From positions 1 to 64,000 of the forward strand of contig NZ_JAPZSC010000001.1 in NCBI RefSeq assembly GCF_027531545.1: 64,000 nt of DNA, given 5' to 3'. The notes beneath the pieces are model-generated. The model saw only the letters and a list, made by a program, of their open reading frames with translations. It was not told the DNA's origin and searched no databases. The position numbers were made by a program, and so were the translations under genes. Below, in pieces: positions 57,689 to 64,000 of the stretch; within the stretch, counting starts at the first letter, position 1; each line of letters begins with the position of its first letter. Source of the stretch: Silanimonas sp. (GTDB taxonomy: Bacteria > Pseudomonadota > Gammaproteobacteria > Xanthomonadales > Xanthomonadaceae).

Positions 57689-58152
57689 CGCCGCTGCAGC
57701 CTGGCGCCTTCGACGTCGAGGGCACGGCCCTCGGCGTCCACGGCCTGCAGGGAACCGTCGGCGTGGCGGAACCAGCGCTGGCCGGATTCGAGCAGTACGA
57801 GGCAGCTGCCGGCGATCTCGCCGACGCGGCAAGCGTCTTCGCGCCATTCACCCGCGACCTCGAAGCCCACCGCATCGGCCGCGCCGAGATAAGTTTCAAC
57901 CAGTCGATAGCGACCGGCAGCACCGCCTTCGCGCTGCAGCTCGAGCTCCACATCGATGCCCTCGCAGTCGGCGCAGGGGAGCACCCCGGCCCAGACGCCC
58001 TCGAAAGCCTCGGACAGCGGCGCGAGCCCGCCTTCGGGCCGGTCGTCGCCGCGGGCCTCGGACACGCCCTCATCGCGCGCACAGCCGGCCAACACCGTGG
58101 CCAGCAAGGCGGCGGAAAGGAGCATCAGGGAGCGGCGGGCAGACCAGACCAT
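57685..58152 (-). CDS. NlpE-like lipoprotein
   Basis: A 155-residue lipoprotein: signal peptide with lipobox LAGC near residue 23, then FEGVWAGVLPCADCEGIDVE, the conserved CxxC part of the NlpE N-terminal domain, and a beta-barrel-like segment. In E. coli NlpE senses surface contact and redox state and activates Cpx; no cpxAR genes are in view. Coupled to the GFA gene by a four-base overlap. Confidence 0.85.
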   Translation of the reverse strand: MVWSARRSLMLLSAALLATVLAGCARDEGVSEARGDDRPEGGLAPLSEAFEGVWAGVLPCADCEGIDVELELQREGGAAGRYRLVETYLGAADAVGFEVAGEWREDACRVGEIAGSCLVLLESGQRWFRHADGSLQAVDAEGRALDVEGARLQRR

Positions 58153-58225
58153 GGCCGGATGGTAGCCCCCAACCCCGTCGCGCGGCGTCATGCGTTGGAA
58201 GCGTGGCCCCACCCCGGAGCCCGCC

Positions 58226-58891
58226 ATGCGAACCGCAGCATCCGTTACGTCTTCCGCCCTGCCCAGCGGCTTCAGCCTGCCGCGAAGCGTCGCCATCGCC
58301 GCCGCCGTGACGCTGCACCTGAGCCTCGCCGCGATGCTGGCCATGCCGATCGCCGCGCCCGACGCCGAAATGCCCGAGCAGACCGTCGTCCGGACCGATT
58401 TCCTGCCGCCCCCGCCACCCCCGCCGATCGCCCCACCGCCACCGGTGCGCGTGATCCGCACCGTGGCACCGACGCGCCCCGTTTCCGTGCCGACGCCCGT
58501 AGTTCCCCTGCCGGTGCCGGAGGCCGTGATCGCGCCCACTACAGACACGCCGTCGCTGCTGGACACGGTCGCACCGGACCCAAGCGGAGAGACGACCGGC
58601 ATCGACAGCGGTCCCGCGGAGGAAAGCCTGCAGCTGCGGAGCGGCGCGCCGCCGCGTTACCCGCCGTCAGCCCTGTCACGCCGTCTCGAAGGCGAAGTGG
58701 AACTGCTGATCCTCGTCGGCGTCGACGGACGCCCGGAATCGGTGACGATCACGCGCAGCAGCGGCCACGGGATCTTGGACCGCGCCGCCCGCGAACACGT
58801 GCTGCGCCGCTGGGTGTTCGAACCCTCGCAGCGCTTCGGCATTGCCGTTCCGGCCTACGCCCGCGTGCCGGTGCGATTCACCCTGCCTTGA
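58226..58891 (+). CDS. TonB-like energy transducer
   Basis: A 221-residue TonB-family protein: membrane anchor (about 20-45), a Pro-rich stretch (FLPPPPPPPIAPPPPVRV), and a C-terminal TonB domain from about 140 (RYPPSALSRRLEGEVELLIL, GRPESVTITRSSGHGILDRA, RRWVFEPSQRF). It should couple inner-membrane proton motive force to a TonB-dependent receptor. No exbB/exbD genes are adjacent. The start at 58226 (MRTAASV) is chosen from the anchor position. Its 3' end overlaps the converging lipoprotein gene by 14 bases. Confidence 0.9.
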   Translation: MRTAASVTSSALPSGFSLPRSVAIAAAVTLHLSLAAMLAMPIAAPDAEMPEQTVVRTDFLPPPPPPPIAPPPPVRVIRTVAPTRPVSVPTPVVPLPVPEAVIAPTTDTPSLLDTVAPDPSGETTGIDSGPAEESLQLRSGAPPRYPPSALSRRLEGEVELLILVGVDGRPESVTITRSSGHGILDRAAREHVLRRWVFEPSQRFGIAVPAYARVPVRFTLP

Positions 58892-59684
58892 GCGGAGTGG
58901 CGCCCTCTGCCGGGGCGCCGGCGTCGATCGACTCGGGCGACAGCGGCAGCAGGATCGACGCGCCGCGCCCGGCCACGCTGGCCCGGCCGAACCGGGCCCA
59001 GCAGCGGGCTTGCCCGGCCTCGCGTTCACTGGCCTCGAGCGGCACGCGGGTGTCGCCCTGCGCGCCGGACGGGTCGTTCAAGGCCTTGGCCAGGTCGTCG
59101 GCGAAATCCCCGGCGAGTTGGTAGGCGTCACCAATGCGCGACACCTTGGCGTCCTCGGTGATGGCGCCGGCGCCCTCGGCCCAACGCAGCACCGCGACGT
59201 CGGCGAGATCCGCACGCACAGCGCCGTCGGCGGCGAAGCCCCCCAGGCCCGCGGGCAGGCGGAACGGGCCCGGCACGAACACGCCGAGCAGGGCGGAGGC
59301 CCCGGCCGCACCCGACGAGGTGGGCGCGATGGCCGTCACGACGATCTCGATGTCGAGGTCGGGCGACTCGGGATCGATGCGATAGCGCCGCGCCAGCTGC
59401 ACGCAGGTGTCGCGGGCGGCGCGATTGGCCACCAGCGCGGCTTGCTCGGGCGTGATGCCCTCGCCCACCGCGCCGTCGGCGATGCGCACGCGCGGCAGAC
59501 CCACGCTGCGCGCGGCGAGCACGGCCTCGGCATCGACGAAACTCTCGGTTTTCGCGTAACTCTCGTCCCTCGTGACAGCCATCGGCTGTTCGGTGCGGAT
59601 GCCGGTGCCGGTCGGCTTCGGGGCGGAGGCGCAGGCCGCCAGCAACAGCGTGGCGAGCAATAGGAAAAGCGTGCGAATCGACAT
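58878..59684 (-). CDS. DUF3313-type lipoprotein
   Basis: A 268-residue lipoprotein with lipobox LAAC near residue 18 and a mature domain that fits DUF3313 (ADLADVAVLRWAEGAGAI, IDIEIVVTAIAPTS-like segment). The family is common in gammaproteobacteria and has no known function. The gene converges with tonB and overlaps it by 14 bases. Confidence 0.75.
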   Translation of the reverse strand: MSIRTLFLLLATLLLAACASAPKPTGTGIRTEQPMAVTRDESYAKTESFVDAEAVLAARSVGLPRVRIADGAVGEGITPEQAALVANRAARDTCVQLARRYRIDPESPDLDIEIVVTAIAPTSSGAAGASALLGVFVPGPFRLPAGLGGFAADGAVRADLADVAVLRWAEGAGAITEDAKVSRIGDAYQLAGDFADDLAKALNDPSGAQGDTRVPLEASEREAGQARCWARFGRASVAGRGASILLPLSPESIDAGAPAEGATPLKAG

Positions 59685-59885
59685 CAGAGGGAGCCTACGG
59701 GAAACCCCGCGAAGACTGACGCTCGATCGATGCAGGGCACGTGCGGATCGCGTGCCGGCGTCGTGAACGGGCGGCTGTCGCAGCCTGTGAGAACGGCCCA
59801 TGCGGGAATGCCGTCCACGCCGGGGCCGCGCTGCCCGCCGATTCCGGCCTTCACATCGCGCCTCTTGCATTCCGACAAAGAACCA

Positions 59886-59897
59886 CACAAATTTGTG
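59886..59897. promoter_or_regulatory. Perfect palindrome CACAAATTTGTG directly in front of lexA
   Basis: A 12-base perfect palindrome ending two bases before the ATG. It is nested in the inverted repeat CCACA/TGTGG. It may be the autoregulatory LexA site; it does not match the E. coli CTGT-N8-ACAG box nor the TTAG-N6-TACTA pattern known from xanthomonads. A weak TTGCAT (59865-59870) / CAAATT (59888-59893) pair would start transcription at the ATG itself. Confidence 0.45.
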
Positions 59898-59899
59898 GC

Positions 59900-60559
59900 A
59901 TGACACTCACCGACCGCCAGCAGGCCATCCTCGACTTCCTCCGCGATCACATCGCGGCGGAAGGCCGCCCCCCGACGCTCGCCGAGATCGCCCAGGCCTT
60001 CGGCTTCCGCCAGGCCCGCAGCGCCCAGGACCACCTGCAGGCGCTGGCGGCCAAGGGCGTGATCGAGCTGGTGCCCGGCGCCCGTGGCATCCGCCTGCTC
60101 GACGAGGACGGGGAGCCGCTCGCCGCCTCGGCGGGCCCCGCGGGCTTCGGCGGCGGAACGGCGGCGAACGCCCCGCAACTGCTCACCCTGCCCCTGCTCG
60201 GTCGCGTCGCCGCCGGCCGGCCGATCGACCCGCAGGCCGATTACGAAGGCCAGATGCTGCTCGACCGCGCGCTGTTCTTCCCGCAGCCCGACTACCTGCT
60301 GCGGGTGAAGGGCGATTCGATGGTCGATGACGGCATCTTCGATGGCGACCTGATCGCCGTGCGCCGCACGCCGGACGCCGACAACAACCAGATCGTGGTC
60401 GCGCGCATCGATGGCGAGGTCACGGTGAAACGCCTCAAGCGCGGCAAGGGCCGCGTGCTGCTGATGCCACGCAACCCGAATTACGCCCCGATCGAAGTGC
60501 CCGAGCAGGCCGATTTCGCCATCGAGGGCCTGTACTGCGGCCTCGTGCGCCGCGGTTGA
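59900..60559 (+). CDS. lexA: LexA repressor
   Basis: The 219-residue SOS repressor. The winged helix-turn-helix is at about 1-70 (PPTLAEIAQAFGFRQARSAQ). The S24-type protease domain has the Ala-Gly cleavage site in RVAAGRP (about 104), Ser near 139 in GDSMVDDG and Lys near 176 in GEVTVKRL. RecA-filament-stimulated self-cleavage is expected. There is no Shine-Dalgarno sequence; the palindrome CACAAATTTGTG ends just before the ATG, so the mRNA may be leaderless. A small membrane-protein gene follows. Confidence 0.93.
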   Translation: MTLTDRQQAILDFLRDHIAAEGRPPTLAEIAQAFGFRQARSAQDHLQALAAKGVIELVPGARGIRLLDEDGEPLAASAGPAGFGGGTAANAPQLLTLPLLGRVAAGRPIDPQADYEGQMLLDRALFFPQPDYLLRVKGDSMVDDGIFDGDLIAVRRTPDADNNQIVVARIDGEVTVKRLKRGKGRVLLMPRNPNYAPIEVPEQADFAIEGLYCGLVRRG

Positions 60560-60624
60560 ATCGCCCGGCTCCCGCTTCGTCGTCCTTCCATCCGCTACCG
60601 CGTTGCACGCCACCGGAGTACCCC

Positions 60625-60834
60625 ATGCACCTCGTCCGCACGCCCGACCTCGCCACCCTGCTGTTCGCGCTCTCGCTCTGCGCGGTTTTCGGCGGTCTGT
60701 TCGCCTGGGTGCTCAGCGTGCCCTTCTGGCTCGGCTTCGCCATGGTGGGTGCGGGGCTGTTCGCCTTCGGCCTGCAGCGCCATGACGATCGGCCCGCGCC
60801 GCGCCGGCGCTGGCAGGCGCGCGCATCACATTGA
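60625..60834 (+). CDS. Small membrane protein downstream of lexA
   Basis: A 69-residue protein with two hydrophobic segments (about 9-28 and 33-50) and a basic tail. No family recognised. Its place after lexA, where many bacteria carry an SOS cell-division inhibitor, makes SOS control possible, but it shows no SulA-like sequence. RBS GGAG lies before the ATG. Confidence 0.6.
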   Translation: MHLVRTPDLATLLFALSLCAVFGGLFAWVLSVPFWLGFAMVGAGLFAFGLQRHDDRPAPRRRWQARASH

Positions 60835-60899
60835 ATTTCGGAACGTCTTGGCCCGCAGCGGCCTCCCGTCGGCCTCGTCCCCGGCGGGGGCCCTGCGGA

Positions 60900-61730
60900 T
60901 CAGGATTCCGCGCCCGGCAAGCCCTCGATCACGCGGCGCTGGGCATCCACGGGCACCGTCCAGTCGGCGATGCCGGGCAGGGTCGCCAAGACCTGGCGTG
61001 ACACCCGCTCGAAGAACAGCACGAAGCGCTCGACCTCGGCCTGCGTCATGGTGCGCCGGCCCGGGTTCGCGGCCGCCAAGGTCCGCTCCTGCTGGCCGCG
61101 CCATTCCGGCACCTGTTCGAAGCCCGGCCCCTGCAGGAACAACAGCGTCCCCAGTTCCGCCCACAGCGGCGCATAGCCGGCGAGCGCGGCATTGCAACAG
61201 CGGCGCCAGGTGCCGTCGGGGTCGTCGTCGCGCTCCAACGCATTGATGGGCGCCACCAGCTCGGCCTCGGCCTGCGGCGGCACCTTGTGGAACCAGCCCT
61301 CGAACAGCACGAGGTCTGGCACGCCGTCGATCCGCGCCCAATCGGATTCGGGCAAGCGCCGGTCGCCGATCTTGTCGAAGGCCGGCAGGCGCGCGCGGCC
61401 GGCACGCAGCGCATCGAACGTGGCGCGTCCGAGGGCGAGGTCGTGCGAACCCGGCGCGCCGCGGGTCGCCAGCAGCGGATGCACCTCGCGGCCGAGACGC
61501 TGGCGCTCCGGCTGGTCGAGGTAGAGGTCGTCGATCGACAGCACCACCGCGCGCAAGCCGCGAGCCTCGGCTAAGGCCGCCACCTGTGCCGACAGCGTCG
61601 ATTTCCCCGTGCCCTGCAGGCCGGTGATGCCGAACACGCGGCACGGGCCCGGCAAGGCCAATGCGCGCTCGAGGACGCTCGCCACGAAGGCGTCGGGGTA
61701 GCCGGTTCCGACGGGTTTCAGCACGGCCAT
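60900..61730 (-). CDS. P-loop kinase, D-glycerate 3-kinase-like
   Basis: The 276-residue kinase has the P-loop [10 protein letters not shown] (residues about 37-46) and [14 protein letters not shown], as in the plant-type D-glycerate 3-kinase / YggC group. [15 protein letters not shown] follows in the middle. It probably phosphorylates glycerate, but the group is related to uridine and pantothenate kinases and the substrate is not proven. No glycerate-pathway gene is adjacent. Confidence 0.82.
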   Translation of the reverse strand: MAVLKPVGTGYPDAFVASVLERALALPGPCRVFGITGLQGTGKSTLSAQVAALAEARGLRAVVLSIDDLYLDQPERQRLGREVHPLLATRGAPGSHDLALGRATFDALRAGRARLPAFDKIGDRRLPESDWARIDGVPDLVLFEGWFHKVPPQAEAELVAPINALERDDDPDGTWRRCCNAALAGYAPLWAELGTLLFLQGPGFEQVPEWRGQQERTLAAANPGRRTMTQAEVERFVLFFERVSRQVLATLPGIADWTVPVDAQRRVIEGLPGAES

Positions 61731-61813
61731 GCGGGGGATTGAGCGAGGTCATGCGCGCATCGCGCGGGGCCGGCGAGAATAGCGCGGACGACCATCGCCC
61801 CCGAGGAAACCCC

Positions 61814-62410
61814 GTGACCGATCCCCTGCTCGCCGAAGCCATCGACACCTTCAAGGCGCTGCTGGCCGAAGCCGGCGCGGCCGGAGACCCCGACCCGACG
61901 GCGATGACGCTGGCCACCGCCGATGCGAAGGGCCGGCCCTCGGCGCGGACCGTGCTGCTGAAGCACGTCGACGAACAGGGCTTCGTCTTCTACACCAACT
62001 TCGATTCCCGCAAAGGGCGGCAGCTCGCGGCGAACCCGCAGGCCGCGCTGCTGTTCCTGTGGAAGACCCTGCGCGAACAGGTGCAGGCCAAGATCGAAGG
62101 CACGGTGGAACCGGTCACCGCCGCCGAGGCCGACGCCTACTTCGCCAGCCGCCCGCGCGAGAGCCAGATCGGCGCGTGGGCGTCGCTGCAGTCGCAGACG
62201 CTGGATTCACGCGAGACCTTCGAAGCGCGCATCGCCGAATTCACCGCGAAGTTCGACGGCGGCCCGGTGCCGCGCCCGTCGCACTGGTCGGGCTTCCGCG
62301 TGGTGCCGGAGATGATCGAGCTCTGGTACGGCGCAAAGTACCGGCTGCATGAGCGCCAGCGCTATGCTCGGGTGGACGGCCGCTGGACGAAGCGGATGCT
62401 CTACCCCTGA
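61814..62410 (+). CDS. pdxH: Pyridoxamine 5'-phosphate oxidase
   Basis: The 198-residue FMN enzyme makes pyridoxal 5'-phosphate. Family stretches are [33 protein letters not shown] and the C-terminal WRRxxL-like segment with [11 protein letters not shown] and HERQRYAR. It starts with GTG at 61814; GAGGAAAC lies upstream. The next gene follows 10 bases after the stop. Confidence 0.95.
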   Translation: MTDPLLAEAIDTFKALLAEAGAAGDPDPTAMTLATADAKGRPSARTVLLKHVDEQGFVFYTNFDSRKGRQLAANPQAALLFLWKTLREQVQAKIEGTVEPVTAAEADAYFASRPRESQIGAWASLQSQTLDSRETFEARIAEFTAKFDGGPVPRPSHWSGFRVVPEMIELWYGAKYRLHERQRYARVDGRWTKRMLYP

Positions 62411-62420
62411 GGAGCCCCCC

Positions 62421-63356
62421 ATGAAGTGGCAGCGCGCGCGGCAGAGCCAGAACGTCGAGGATCGCCGCGGCAGCGGCTGGCGCGGCGACGGCACCGGCGG
62501 GTGGCGCGGTGGTGGCCGGCTTCCCGTGCGTGGCGGCGGCTTGGGGCTGGGCGGGCTCATCGCGATCGTGCTCATCGGCTGGGTGATGGGCATCAGCCCG
62601 ATGGAGATGCTCGGGCTCCTCAACCAGCAGCAAGGCGACGTCCCCGCCCAATCCGCGCCGGAACGGCCGTCAGAGCGCGGCGCGGCGAACGACCCCGCGG
62701 CCCTTCCGGCCGACCCCCAGCGCGATTTCGTCGCCAGCATCCTCGGCGACACCGAGGATGTGTGGGGCGCGGTGTTCCAGCAGAACGGCCAGTCCTATCC
62801 CGCGCCGAGGCTCGTGCTGTTCAGCGGTGCGGTGCAAAGCGCCTGCGGGCAGGCGACGTCGGCCGTGGGGCCGTTCTACTGCCCCGGCGATCGGCAGGTG
62901 TACATCGACCGGGATTTCTTCGAGGAGATGCAGGCCCGGCTCGGCGGTGGTGGGGATTTCGCCGAGGCCTACGTGATCGCACACGAGGTCGGGCACCACA
63001 TCCAGACGATCACCGGCGTGTCGGCACGGGTGAACGCCGCGCGGCGCCGCGGCGAGAACGTCGAGGGCGATGGCGGCCTGCTGGTGCGGCAGGAGCTGCA
63101 GGCCGACTGCTACGCCGGTGTCTGGGCGCACCACGCGCAGGCGCGCCACCAGTGGCTGGAGCCCGGCGATATCGAGGAGGCCCTCAGCACCGCGACCGCC
63201 ATCGGCGACGACGCGCTGCAGCGGCAGGCGCGCGGCGTCGTGGTGCCGGACAGCTTCTCGCACGGCACCAGCGAGCAGCGCGTGCGCTGGTTCAGCCGTG
63301 GCTTCGAGGGCGGCCAGCCGAACGACTGCGACACCTTCGCGGCGCAGTCGCTCTAG
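62421..63356 (+). CDS. ypfJ: YpfJ-type neutral zinc metallopeptidase
   Basis: A 311-residue membrane-anchored protein: a charged Arg/Gly-rich N-terminus, one membrane segment (about 44-60) and a zinc-peptidase domain with IAHEVGHHIQ (about 191-200) and QELQADCYAGVWAHHA as third ligand region. This is the YpfJ/KPN_02809 family. The peptidase activity is predicted from the intact HExxH; substrates are unknown. RBS GAGGAG overlaps the pdxH stop region, so the genes may be coupled. Confidence 0.9.
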   Translation: MKWQRARQSQNVEDRRGSGWRGDGTGGWRGGGRLPVRGGGLGLGGLIAIVLIGWVMGISPMEMLGLLNQQQGDVPAQSAPERPSERGAANDPAALPADPQRDFVASILGDTEDVWGAVFQQNGQSYPAPRLVLFSGAVQSACGQATSAVGPFYCPGDRQVYIDRDFFEEMQARLGGGGDFAEAYVIAHEVGHHIQTITGVSARVNAARRRGENVEGDGGLLVRQELQADCYAGVWAHHAQARHQWLEPGDIEEALSTATAIGDDALQRQARGVVVPDSFSHGTSEQRVRWFSRGFEGGQPNDCDTFAAQSL

Positions 63357-63359
63357 CGC

Positions 63360-64000
63360 TCACAGCACCGCCGGATCGAGGTCACGGCACAGCGGGTCGA
63401 CGCTGGCGAAGCGCGCCAACACCGCATCCTTGGTCGGCAGTTCCCAATCGATGAAGTAGCGCGCGGCGGCGACCTTGCCTTCCAGCATCGCGCGGCGCAC
63501 GTCGCCGGCGGCGAGCGCGCGATTCGCAGCGAGTGCCTGATCGAGCCAGAGCCACGCCACGACCGCGTGGCCCATCGCGTCGAGCAGCAGGTAGGCGTTC
63601 GCGAGCGCGAGTTCGAGGTCGGTCGCGGCGACCTTGCCGGCCTTCAACACCGCCGGGCCGAGCGCCGCCCAGCGCGCCGCCAGCGCCTCGGCCAAGGGAG
63701 CGAGCGCGGCGTCGGCACGCGCGGCGGCGAGGGTCGCCTCCACGCGCTTCGAGAGCAGGCCGAAGGCCTTGCCGCCGTCTCCGAGCAGCTTGCGGCCGAG
63801 CAGATCCATCGCCTGGATGCCGTTGGTGCCTTCGTGGATGGCGTTGATGCGGTTCTCGCGCCACAGACGCTCGACCGGGAAATCGCGGGTGTAACCGGCG
63901 CCACCATGCACCTGGATGGCCAGCGAGTTGGCCTCCTGCCCGTAGTCCGAGGGCCAGGCCTTGACGATCGGCGTGAGCAGATCGACCAGCGCCTGCGCCT
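63360..64000 (-). CDS. Acyl-CoA dehydrogenase, C-terminal part (gene continues beyond window)
   Basis: The visible 213 codons hold the C-terminal alpha-helical half of an acyl-CoA dehydrogenase. They include QVHGGAGYTRDFPVERLW and INAIHEGTNGIQAMDLLGRKL, then a long C-terminal extension seen in the FadE5/AidB-like group of about 590 residues. This enzyme type oxidises acyl-CoA in fatty acid breakdown. The start is outside the window. Its stop converges with the metallopeptidase stop three bases apart. Confidence 0.88.
   Translation of the reverse strand, partial: AQALVDLLTPIVKAWPSDYGQEANSLAIQVHGGAGYTRDFPVERLWRENRINAIHEGTNGIQAMDLLGRKLLGDGGKAFGLLSKRVEATLAAARADAALAPLAEALAARWAALGPAVLKAGKVAATDLELALANAYLLLDAMGHAVVAWLWLDQALAANRALAAGDVRRAMLEGKVAAARYFIDWELPTKDAVLARFASVDPLCRDLDPAVL

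Overview
The window is a GC-rich stretch of ordinary bacterial chromosome, very probably from a gammaproteobacterium of the order Xanthomonadales (Lysobacterales). The main evidence is a complete type II secretion operon in the order E-F-G-H-I-J-K-L-M-N-D, which is the Xanthomonas xps arrangement. Supporting signs are a PhoP response regulator of xanthomonad type, a fused DAK2/DegV protein beside plsY, and a C-terminal aromatic-rich domain on a secreted nuclease that I associate with this order. Family assignments come from reading motifs; no database search was run.

Region by region. 1-926: the end of an IS21-family element (start of istA plus terminal repeats), beyond which lies a 5'-truncated glycosyltransferase. 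1118-2578: an exported protein of unknown function with its own promoter. 2897-12936: the T2SS operon on the minus strand, nearly all junctions overlapping. 13031-16133: a DUF465 protein, a lipoprotein/OmpA-domain pair and a PilU-like ATPase. 16134-20842: tyrosine catabolism (hpd-hmgA-fah-maiA) divergent from a MarR regulator, with a perfect palindrome exactly inside the spacer of the predicted hpd promoter. 20946-25122: a POT peptide transporter, an AbgT-family transporter and tryptophan 2,3-dioxygenase. 25283-31597: a 2104-residue ExeM-like secreted nuclease, a plausible substrate of the T2SS. 31739-36331: E1-alpha, E1-beta and E2 of a 2-oxoacid dehydrogenase complex, plus a coupled exported protein of unknown function.

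36378-45696 holds an HPF-like protein, small membrane proteins, trpS with a YegP-like tail, an entericidin-like peptide, arginase, tRNA-Thr(UGU), a SPOR-type protein, and the coupled run fakA-fakB fusion/plsY/birA/coaX. 45858-55713 holds mtfA, the PhoPQ two-component system with a PepSY protein, a CtlX-type hydrolase coupled to dusA, a propeller-GGDEF diguanylate cyclase and a periplasmic-binding-type protein. 55727-64000 holds an MFS transporter, a GFA enzyme with an NlpE-like lipoprotein, a TonB-like protein, a DUF3313-type lipoprotein, lexA, a glycerate-kinase-like protein, pdxH, a YpfJ-type metallopeptidase and the 3' part of an acyl-CoA dehydrogenase gene.

How it fits together: the cell appears to be a secreting degrader of proteins and nucleic acids. 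It has T2SS, a secreted nuclease, peptide uptake, and catabolism of tyrosine, tryptophan and arginine. No prophage, CRISPR array or defence island is visible. The most interesting items are the predicted fatty-acid kinase fusion beside plsY, the promoter-embedded operator in front of hpd, the C-terminal domain of the nuclease, the TrpS-YegP fusion and the insertion-sequence-truncated glycosyltransferase.
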